A DNA stretch of 7,583 bases from Robiginitomaculum sp. (GCA_021647805.1 JAKITZ010000114.1:1-7583), one strand, 5' to 3'; counted from the stretch's first letter, positions 1 to 5,429 are shown. The notes: generated from the letters alone by a model not told the origin. Made by a program: numbers and translations.

Positions 1-11
1 AGGCTTTGGGC

Positions 12-144
12 GATCCCGTCCTCAAATAGCCGACGGAGGGGGAGCTAAGGCAAAAAGCTCGTAAAGTGGCGATTCCACCAAGTCCGTCATCCCGTGCTTG
101 CCCTTCGAGGCTGCTACGCAGCACCTCAGGATGAGGACGGGATC
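12..144. repeat. GC-rich palindromic dispersed repeat
   Basis: A perfect 13-bp inverted repeat (GATCCCGTCCTCA at 12-24 and its complement at 132-144) closes a 133-nt unit. Nested inside are GACGGA/TCCGTC (32-37/83-88), GAGCT/AGCTC (42-46/56-60), GTGG/CCAC (66-69/75-78), and a hairpin at 107-127 (GAGG, TGCT, loop ACGC, AGCA, CCTC). The right part has the wording CTTCGAGGC...CACCTCAGGATGAGG. I recognise this as a very abundant intergenic repeat type in Rhizobiales-like alphaproteobacteria. It is richer in G+C than the flanks. I see no target-site duplication. A 60-codon minus-strand reading frame over it is most likely an accident of the repeat. Confidence 0.6.
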
Positions 145-220
145 CATCCTTGCAAGTCGTGCGCGGCTAAGTGATGAAAAATGATCAGCCGATATTGATG
201 CCAATTCTGTTGGTGGATGG

Positions 221-444
221 ACTGCGGGTCGAACCCGCAGTGACGGCGGTTTAATATTTCACAGCGAGACAAAAGAAGGGTGAATAAGTATCTCATTAGC
301 ACTACCGCCTACCCCTCATTTTGCAATCATCGTCAAAGACTGCCCATGCCTTAAGGGTTAATTGGCAAAGATTTAGCACTGATTCACCCTTACCGACCCT
401 TGAGGAGCGGGGATAAATCTCAACCATGCTCGCTTTGCCCGCTC
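221..444. ncRNA. possible structured RNA or RNA switch, unknown family
   Basis: No protein gene is visible here, but complementary segments are dense. They are ACTGCGGG/CCCGCAGT with loop TCGAA (221-228/234-241), GGCGGT/ACCGCC (245-250/304-309), AAGGGTGAAT/ATTCACCCTT (276-285/382-391), GGCAAAG/CTTTGCC (364-370/433-439), AGATTTA/TAAATCT (369-375/414-420) and GAGCGGG/CCCGCTC (405-411/438-444). Several are mutually exclusive or interleaved. That could mean pseudoknots or alternative folds, or simply a degenerated repeat region. All helices are perfect on both strands, so orientation is undetermined. I could not match it to tmRNA, RNase P RNA, 6S RNA, SRP RNA, or a cobalamin or TPP riboswitch. 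Treat as a candidate only. Confidence 0.25.
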
Positions 445-474
445 TTGCTATAATGGTGTTGCAAGTGACCATTA
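445..474 (+). promoter_or_regulatory. possible extended -10 promoter with overlapping dyad
   Basis: A perfect TATAAT lies at 449-454 and is preceded by TG at the extended -10 position (TGCTATAAT). No good -35 is seen 16-18 bp upstream. Overlapping it is the dyad TAATGGT (451-457) / ACCATTA (468-474), with a 10-nt spacer centred on TTGCAA. This is a plausible operator covering the transcription start. Downstream on this strand there is only a doubtful small reading frame before the inverted repeat, so the target is unclear. Confidence 0.25.
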
Positions 475-642
475 CACGGTTATTTGCGGCTGTTTGACAT
501 TGTTAATACACGACAACCCCAACGAAACGTGGATTTTAATGCAATATACAAAGGAATTTGTAATAGTAATAAATGCTTTATTGCTGAGTCTTTTTAAGTT
601 TTATCCGCTGGGCAAACCTATGAAATCTCTCAAGAGTTTTAT

Positions 643-722
643 TTTATACTCCATCGACCCCAAAAGTGGGAACCGGTTTTTGGTTAAGTTGATGGATCAA
701 GAAGATAAAGTATACTCAAAAT
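643..722 (+). repeat. left copy of an 80-nt inverted repeat flanking the ceramide synthase gene
   Basis: This copy matches the reverse complement of 1914-1993 at 74 of 80 positions by hand alignment without gaps. Its core (651-695) can fold: CCATCGAC pairs with GTTGATGG (651-658/688-695) and CCAAAA pairs with TTTTGG (660-665/678-683). The wording AAAAGTGGGAACCGG is one I associate with abundant Rhizobiales intergenic repeats, whose accidental translations often read KSGNRF. No clear target-site duplication is visible outside the pair. Confidence 0.85.
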
Positions 723-750
723 ACTGCCTAATTTAAGTTTTGAGCATACT
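709..750 (-). terminator. hairpin at the 3' end of the ceramide synthase gene, possible terminator
   Basis: AGTATACTCAAAA (709-721) pairs with TTTTGAGCATACT (738-750) across a 16-nt loop. The single imperfect pair is G.U in the minus-strand RNA but A.C in the plus-strand RNA, which favours a role in the minus transcript. The stem begins inside the TAG stop codon (749-751) of the upstream-reading gene and is followed by a T-rich stretch. The stem is A+T-rich, so termination strength is uncertain. Confidence 0.45.
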
Positions 751-1873
751 AAATGTTTTTTTCAAAAACTTGATAATGTTTATAAGCTTTTCCGCCAAGC
801 CGTTCGATCAAGCGGCGGATTGGTTTATTGTCTTCTAAAATCCAGCCCATTTCCACACGCTCGATTGATGAAACCTTCAAATACGCTTCAATAAAATAGA
901 TCATTCTAAATGGTAAAATTTGCCCCAGCAAACCGCCAGAATATTTCTTGCGCATGCCCAATAACATAACCCGGGCAGCTTTGGGGCCTCTGATTTTCAT
1001 ACGCCATAACAGTTTTAACCAGCCAAATGGCAGTAGCTTACCGTTTAGATCACTGATCATTTCATTAACATCAGGAACGCAAACCAAGAACCCAACGGCT
1101 TCGCCATCTACTTCGGCAAAACAAGCAAGCTCAGGAATAATAATTGGCCGCAATTCCGCACCCATATGTACGACTTCGGCCTCGGTCATCGGCACGAACC
1201 CCCAATTTGTGTGCCAACCTTCGTTAAAAATTGAAACTATGGTCTCGATTTCTTGGTCATACTTTTTCATATCCAAGGGTCGCAACACAACTTTACTTGT
1301 AGTTTTACGGGTCGCCAGCTTTCGCAATTTTTCAGGAAACAAAGTATTGGCATCACGAATATAGCTTAGCATTTTAACCGCTGTTTGGTAGCCAGCAGTC
1401 TCTATCATGCCTTGTAAATGCGCCAAATCATGCGGCATTAGCATCATTGACGGGGTATCAAGGCCATCAGTCATCAAGCCAACCTCTTGGTTGATCGATA
1501 GATTAAGTGGCCCTTGGACTTTCGCCATGCCTTGTTGTTGCAGCCAACTCTCGGCTGTTTGCAATAACAACTGGCCAATTTCAGGATCATTCTCGCAACA
1601 AAACATTCCAAAATGGCCGATCTTTTCGCCGCTTTGCTGTATTGCCATTTGGTCAATTTGTGCAGATATTCTGCCAACAAATCTCCCATTTTGTTTTATC
1701 AACCAGTATTTTGCCACCGCATGTTCGAAAAATGGGTTTTTGGCTTGGTCAAGTAAGGCTCTGCGCTCCATATCCAACGCGGTTATCCAATTCGGATCAT
1801 TGCGATGCACATAAACCGGCACACGAATAAACTCATGTAACAGCTTATTGTTTGTGACTTCAATCAGTTGCAT
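749..1873 (-). CDS. bcerS: bacterial ceramide synthase (GNAT-fold sphingoid-base N-acyltransferase)
   Basis: This 374-residue protein belongs to the alphaproteobacterial GNAT family often mislabelled dATP pyrophosphohydrolase. The Caulobacter ceramide synthase is, to my recollection, a member. It would transfer a fatty acyl group to the amino group of 3-ketosphinganine or sphinganine, giving (keto)ceramide at the inner membrane. The N-terminal half carries RNDPNWI (24-30), NPFFEH (46-51) and QGPLNLSINQEVGL (120-133). The C-terminal GNAT half carries NWGFVPMT (223-230), the likely acyl-donor loop RKKYSGGLLG (308-317) and the signature WILEDNKPIRRLIERLGG (344-361). No signal peptide or clear transmembrane helix is seen. 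The ATG at 1873 has GGAAAG a few bases upstream. It lies 125 bp downstream of spt and is enclosed by inverted repeats. Family assignment is firm. The ceramide role rests largely on the adjoining spt and acp, because paralogues of other function may exist. Confidence 0.72.
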   Translation of the reverse strand: MQLIEVTNNKLLHEFIRVPVYVHRNDPNWITALDMERRALLDQAKNPFFEHAVAKYWLIKQNGRFVGRISAQIDQMAIQQSGEKIGHFGMFCCENDPEIGQLLLQTAESWLQQQGMAKVQGPLNLSINQEVGLMTDGLDTPSMMLMPHDLAHLQGMIETAGYQTAVKMLSYIRDANTLFPEKLRKLATRKTTSKVVLRPLDMKKYDQEIETIVSIFNEGWHTNWGFVPMTEAEVVHMGAELRPIIIPELACFAEVDGEAVGFLVCVPDVNEMISDLNGKLLPFGWLKLLWRMKIRGPKAARVMLLGMRKKYSGGLLGQILPFRMIYFIEAYLKVSSIERVEMGWILEDNKPIRRLIERLGGKAYKHYQVFEKNI

Positions 1874-1886
1874 GAGCTTTCCATAT

Positions 1887-1925
1887 TATACTCAAAACAT
1901 CGAACTAAACGGCATTTTGAGTATA
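1887..1925 (-). promoter_or_regulatory. hairpin immediately upstream of the ceramide synthase start
   Basis: TATACTCAAAA (1887-1897) and TTTTGAGTATA (1915-1925) form a perfect 11-bp stem with a 17-nt loop. Only 13 nt, containing the GGAAAG ribosome-binding site, separate it from the ATG at 1873. It resembles the hairpin at the other end of the gene (709-750). A TATAAT also occurs here on the minus strand (1885-1890), with no recognisable -35. If that were the -10, the transcript would be almost leaderless and would not contain the hairpin. Confidence 0.35.
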
Positions 1926-1993
1926 TTTTATCTTTGTTATCCATCAACTTAACCAAAAACCGGTACCCACTTTTTGGGTCGATGGAGTATAAA
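1914..1993 (-). repeat. right copy of the 80-nt inverted repeat flanking the ceramide synthase gene
   Basis: This is the reverse-complement partner of 643-722, with six mismatches. Its foldable core (1941-1985) lies just past the spt stop codon, with CCATCAAC (1941-1948) and GTCGATGG (1978-1985) as the outer stem. It may act as the 3'-end structure of the acp-spt mRNA, but no T-run follows it, so it is not a classical intrinsic terminator. Confidence 0.85.
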
Positions 1994-1998
1994 CGACT

Positions 1999-3306
1999 TT
2001 ATGCTTGGACTGCTGCTTCGTCCTCGTCACTTACTTTCTTAGTTTTCTGCTTCGCTACTTTGCGTGGGCTAGCAACATTCATCATCTCAACGCTAGCTCC
2101 TAATGTGGCAGGGCACGGGATCAGTCCCAGCTCGCGGCCAATTTTAGCGCACAATTCAACGGCCAAGGCAATTTGTTGCGATGTATGCGCGGCACTAATC
2201 GAGGAACGCAACAAAAACCAGCCAGAAGGTGTAGCTGGCGGCAAAGCCAAATTGGTATAAATGCCAGCCTCAAGCAGGCCGTTCCATAAGGCCACAGCTT
2301 TGCCCGGGTCTTGCAGACGAATGGCAACGATCGGGCTTACTTGTGGCCCAAGGTCAAAGCCAGCATTCTTCAAACCAGCATATAACTGCGTAGCATTATC
2401 CCAAAGCCTAGTGCGCTCAAGCGTTGCACCAGCAACCCGTGACAAGGCCTGACGCGCCGTGGCGACCACTGATGGCGGCAAAGAAGCGGTGAACATATAA
2501 GGACGGCTGGCCAAACGAACTATGTCTAGTCCCGGCACGTTGGAAACTAAAAATCCACCAATGGTTCCTACACTCTTGGAAAATGTGCCAGTGACAAAAT
2601 CAATGTCCTTTTCTACTCCGGCCTGTTCGCAAAGCCCGCGGCCAGTAGCGCCCATAACACCCAGCGAGTGAGCCTCATCAATCAAAAGACTAGCACCATA
2701 CTTCTTCTTGACTGCGATCATTTCCTTTAGCGGAGAAGTATCACCAAGCATTGAGTAAATGCTTTCGATAACGATTAGCTTCTCGCCCGGCTTATCGGCT
2801 AAACGTTCAAGTTTCTTGGCCAAATTAATAGAATCATTATGGCGAAAACGAATGACTTCAGCATCAGATAATTTGCAAGCATCATGGATCGAGGCATGGC
2901 TATCGGCATCAATCAGCAAATAATCTCCCCGCCCGGCCAGTGTGCCAATAGCGCCAAGATTGGCCATATAGCCAGTTGAATATAATATTGCATCATGCAT
3001 GCCATAAAACTCAGCCAGTTCTTTCTCCAGCGCCTTATGGCCATCATAACTGCCATTAGCAATGCGCGAACCGGTAGTGCCTGTGCCTTGCTCACGCAAA
3101 GCTTCTACGCCTTTTTCGATACTGGCCTCATCAAAGGTAAGTCCGAGATAATTATTGGTTCCAAGCAAAATAGTACGTCGGCCATTTAACACTGCTTCGG
3201 TTGGCGAGATAATTTCATCAAATTGCAGAGAAGACGGGCTTTGACCTACTGATTTTAATTGGTCGTGAACATCCGACAATGACTTAAATTTATCGAAAAT
3301 AGCCAT
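1999..3306 (-). CDS. spt: serine palmitoyltransferase
   Basis: A PLP enzyme of the alpha-oxoamine synthase family. It makes 3-ketosphinganine, CO2 and free carrier from L-serine and a long-chain acyl thioester, the committed step of sphingolipid synthesis. With the ATG at 3306 it has 435 residues. Visible features are GTTGSR (76-81), YSTGYMANLG (109-118), the PLP-stacking His137 in DADSHAS, Asp210 and His213 in IDEAHS, the Schiff-base Lys244 in GTFSKSVGTIGGF, PPATP (356-360) and Arg367 in LLRSS, the expected serine-carboxylate ligand. The start is set by a strong AAAGGAGG site 9 nt upstream. The longer frame to 3345 would run into acp. About 40 residues after the catalytic domain form a Lys-rich, then acidic, tail. 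Leu355 stands where the Sphingomonas paucimobilis enzyme has Arg378. KBL and AONS are less likely, because similarity to Sphingomonas Spt is high along the whole length. Confidence 0.93.
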   Translation of the reverse strand: MAIFDKFKSLSDVHDQLKSVGQSPSSLQFDEIISPTEAVLNGRRTILLGTNNYLGLTFDEASIEKGVEALREQGTGTTGSRIANGSYDGHKALEKELAEFYGMHDAILYSTGYMANLGAIGTLAGRGDYLLIDADSHASIHDACKLSDAEVIRFRHNDSINLAKKLERLADKPGEKLIVIESIYSMLGDTSPLKEMIAVKKKYGASLLIDEAHSLGVMGATGRGLCEQAGVEKDIDFVTGTFSKSVGTIGGFLVSNVPGLDIVRLASRPYMFTASLPPSVVATARQALSRVAGATLERTRLWDNATQLYAGLKNAGFDLGPQVSPIVAIRLQDPGKAVALWNGLLEAGIYTNLALPPATPSGWFLLRSSISAAHTSQQIALAVELCAKIGRELGLIPCPATLGASVEMMNVASPRKVAKQKTKKVSDEDEAAVQA

Positions 3307-3323
3307 GATTTTAGGCCTCCTTT
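3307..3323 (-). promoter_or_regulatory. strong ribosome binding site that fixes the spt start
   Basis: The minus-strand AAAGGAGG (complement at 3316-3323) lies inside the last codons of acp. It is followed 9 nt later by the spt ATG (3304-3306). The acp stop (TAA, 3311-3313) sits between them and only four bases separate the two genes. This suggests coupled translation of acp and spt. Confidence 0.85.
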
Positions 3324-3586
3324 TGCAACAAATACACAGCTGCAACTAAATCAGCTATTGATTTTACTTCGGCAATACGGTGTTCGGGAATGGTAAGGTC
3401 AAGGGCATCTTCAAGATCAAAAACAAAGTCCATAATCGCCAAAGAGTCCATTCCAAGGTCACTTAAGATAATCGCTTGCGGCGATATATTAGCATCTTTG
3501 GCGGCGTGGGGCCGTAGCTGTTTTACCACTTCAATATAAACTGGATCATTAAGTAACTCGGAACTGGATACAGATGGTTCGCTCAT
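3311..3586 (-). CDS. acyl carrier protein dedicated to sphingolipid synthesis
   Basis: A small acidic 91-residue protein with a phosphopantetheine attachment domain. Ser48 in the motif LGMDSLAIMDF is the expected 4'-phosphopantetheine site. It is preceded by a helix with the usual ILSDLG lead-in and followed by the acidic recognition helix FDLEDALDLTIP (55-66). About 25 extra N-terminal residues, polar and Ser-rich at the tip, precede the fold. It is first of a two-gene unit with spt, 4 bp apart. Sphingomonads and Caulobacter have the same pairing, where the ACP supplies the acyl thioester to Spt. It is therefore probably not the housekeeping AcpP of fatty acid synthesis. The ribosome binding site is weak. 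A five-codon frame (3583-3600) ends overlapping the ATG. Confidence 0.9.
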   Translation of the reverse strand: MSEPSVSSSELLNDPVYIEVVKQLRPHAAKDANISPQAIILSDLGMDSLAIMDFVFDLEDALDLTIPEHRIAEVKSIADLVAAVYLLQKEA

Positions 3587-3931
3587 TGAAGTTTGCTCAT
3601 ACTAATAGGTCCCGTAAACTTTAACGCACACACAAAACTCGCGCAAAAACCCTGATGAAAATTCGCAAAGAAACACAGCTACGCTATAAGCTAACACAGC
3701 TTCCCCTTCTCCAAATTGTCTCCAGCCGTCCTGTATCGGGGGCATTTGCGAATATGTCTAGTCACTAAAAATGACATTATCTGACAAAACGATGGTTTTG
3801 AAACAAAAGGACAAGAATATTTATTGGTAAATAAAAACAAGACCTAATACTAATACATTGATCTGTTCAGGCTGGGGTCAGGAATGGTTTGTTATATTCA
3901 AATCGTTCATTTGTGTAAAAAGGTATATTTT
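3587..3931. promoter_or_regulatory. divergent intergenic region between acp and the exported-protein gene
   Basis: No gene is seen in these 345 bases. A candidate minus-strand promoter has TAGACA (complement at 3755-3760) and GATACA (complement at 3732-3737) with 17-bp spacing. It would give a leader of about 140 nt before acp. Other structure includes a perfect 9-bp inverted repeat ATTCGCAAA/TTTGCGAAT (3661-3669/3745-3753), an 8-bp direct repeat ACACAGCT at 3673 and 3694 (21-bp period), and a dyad ATGTC...GACAT (3754-3758/3773-3777) next to the -35. A plus-strand promoter is not clear. Confidence 0.35.
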
Positions 3932-4657
3932 ATGAGCTTGTATTCACTTAAAGTCATTCTAGCTAGTTTCTTAACTCTGGTAATTTTCACACCATCTGGT
4001 TTTGCGACCAGTGACTTGCCAGAATCTGTTGAAAAGGCACTGCTCGTTCTTGAAACTGCGCAATCCTCTGCCCCCAGGTTTTCATTTGATCGTCAAACCT
4101 ATAAAAAAGGCGTCAAAACCGAACTTAAAGCCTTTGACCCTAAATTACCAATACCTAAGCGTTGGCAAGTTGTGTTCCCTAGCGCCGAAGAAAACCATAG
4201 CGAACACAATAAATTGCAAGAAAAATATGCAAAATGGGACGGAAATTCCGATAAAGCACTGATGATACCTAACTTACGCAAAAGAATGCAAGACGGCGCG
4301 AAACTAATTCGAACTGAAGAAAACCTAGAGATCTATGGTTTTGATATATCTGACGAATATATCTTAGAGGGCGGCGGGCGAAAATCCGATATTCGCCAGC
4401 ACATAAAAGGCGAGATTACAATTGATCCGCTAACCGATAGTATTCGGCAAATCCGCTATTACGCACCCAAGAAATTCAAACCCATTTCTATTGTCAGCCT
4501 AAGCCAGTATGAAGTCGTTCAACATGTCGGCCCTGCATGGGAAGGTGGGCCAATTGTACGACTTTATGAAACATCAAAAGTTGAGGGCAACGCATTGATC
4601 AAGAAAATTCGGGTTGACGAAATTATGATCAATGAGAATTTCAAACCGGAGAACTAA
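3932..4657 (+). CDS. exported protein of unknown function
   Basis: I do not recognise the family. The 241-residue product starts with a typical Sec signal peptide: Lys7, a hydrophobic stretch VILASFLTLVIF (8-19), then PSGFA with likely cleavage after Ala25. The mature part would be periplasmic. It has no further membrane segment and no lipobox. It is rich in charged residues and looks predominantly beta in the second half (for example GEITIDPLTDSIRQIRYYAP, 160-179). The segment KAFDPKLPIPKRWQ (66-79) loosely resembles proteobacterial periplasmic proteins with a DP...RW motif, which is only an impression. The ATG at 3932 is chosen because AAAAAGG lies 8 nt upstream and the signal peptide then starts correctly. 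The upstream ATG at 3884 would add 16 residues ahead of it. The gene is divergent from acp and its 3' end overlaps fdhD by 17 bp. Confidence 0.75.
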   Translation: MSLYSLKVILASFLTLVIFTPSGFATSDLPESVEKALLVLETAQSSAPRFSFDRQTYKKGVKTELKAFDPKLPIPKRWQVVFPSAEENHSEHNKLQEKYAKWDGNSDKALMIPNLRKRMQDGAKLIRTEENLEIYGFDISDEYILEGGGRKSDIRQHIKGEITIDPLTDSIRQIRYYAPKKFKPISIVSLSQYEVVQHVGPAWEGGPIVRLYETSKVEGNALIKKIRVDEIMINENFKPEN

Positions 4658-5429
4658 ACTGTAAAACCTCTTTGGTTTTTCGCTCAAAAACACAAAGTCG
4701 AATATTAGCTTTAACCGCTGTTTCAACAGCATTTATTGTTGGGGCCGATAGGCAGACTAATGTTCCTATATTGGCCATGGCACACTTTTGCACCAATTCA
4801 TAAGTGCATCGGGAAGACAATAATGCAAAACCACTATCAACCGAAGAGCCTCTGGCTCCAATCATCTTGTCTAGCGCGTTATGGCGGCCAATGTCCTCTC
4901 GCACAAGAAGTATTTCACCCGCGTTAGAGACCCAAGCAGCACCGTGCACCGTATGATTATTTGCTCGCATTGGCTGATTATCTGGCAATGAACTTATAGC
5001 TTGCAAAATCGACGTCCGCTCAAGATCAAAACTATCTGCAGGTAATTTTGGCAATGGTCGCAAAGCATCTGCCAAGTTATCAACCCCACAAATACCGCAA
5101 CCGGCTCGACCACGATGAGCGCGTCTTTGTCGGTGCATTTTCAACTTTTGCAAGCGGTTGCCCGGTATCGTAATATGCAATTCAATGCCATGCTCCAGCT
5201 CGCAAACACGCACAGCTAACAATTCTTCGGCTCTATGCAACACCCCTTCGGCCAAAGAAAAACCCAATGCAAAGTCTTCCAAATCAGCCGGAGTTGCCAT
5301 CATCACCGCATGTTCAAGTTTGTTGTAAATGAAACCTATTGGAACTTCATTTGGCAGCACCCAGTGGCGCATTAGACCCTGATCACCGATCAGATTAGCA
5401 CTTACCAATCGATCATTAACAAAGGGCAT
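4641..5429 (-). CDS. fdhD: formate dehydrogenase accessory sulfurtransferase FdhD
   Basis: FdhD carries sulfur from the cysteine desulfurase to the bis-MGD cofactor, giving the terminal sulfido ligand that formate dehydrogenase needs. The 262-residue product has the family marks: ATPADLEDFALGF (45-57) near the N-terminus, the CxxC loop GRAGCGICG (107-115, Cys111 and Cys114) that relays the persulfide, REDIGRHNALDKMIGA (177-192) and SSRCTYELVQK (205-215). The start at 5429 overlaps the fdsA stop in a TAATG, which implies translational coupling. An alternative GTG at 5486 would place 19 codons inside fdsA and is less likely. The position directly after fdsA matches the fds operon order. The 3' end overlaps the convergent gene by 17 bp, leaving no room for a separate terminator. 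No fdsD follows. Confidence 0.93.
   Translation of the reverse strand: MPFVNDRLVSANLIGDQGLMRHWVLPNEVPIGFIYNKLEHAVMMATPADLEDFALGFSLAEGVLHRAEELLAVRVCELEHGIELHITIPGNRLQKLKMHRQRRAHRGRAGCGICGVDNLADALRPLPKLPADSFDLERTSILQAISSLPDNQPMRANNHTVHGAAWVSNAGEILLVREDIGRHNALDKMIGARGSSVDSGFALLSSRCTYELVQKCAMANIGTLVCLSAPTINAVETAVKANIRLCVFERKTKEVLQFSSPV

Noticed and set aside
22..204. Minus-strand frame of 60 codons at the left edge
   Set aside because: It lies over the palindromic repeat, and its stop falls just inside the repeat's left arm. No domain and no upstream site.
211..241. tRNA or tmRNA T-arm on the minus strand (GGGTTCGACCC followed by TCCATCCACCA)
   Set aside because: The loop has five bases if the full stem pairs, whereas a T-loop needs seven with a stem of five. 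No matching anticodon or D arm precedes it, and no tmRNA tag sequence is found nearby. A GGATGGA on the same strand inside the repeat could pair with TCCATCC but is more simply part of the repeat.
494..736. Plus-strand frame of 80 codons (TTG start) or 66 codons from ATG 539
   Set aside because: It has no convincing ribosome binding site, and its last third is encoded by the dispersed inverted repeat. The rest shows no recognisable domain. Probably spurious.
948..1830. Plus-strand frames opposite the ceramide synthase gene
   Set aside because: They mirror the minus-strand gene and have no domains of their own. They are shadows.
643..1993. Insertion sequence with a transposase
   Set aside because: The only gene between the inverted repeats is the GNAT-fold protein. 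No transposase motif is present and no target duplication is seen.
3307..3345. Longer Spt start giving 13 extra residues
   Set aside because: It would overlap acp, and the perfect AAAGGAGG site points to the ATG at 3306.
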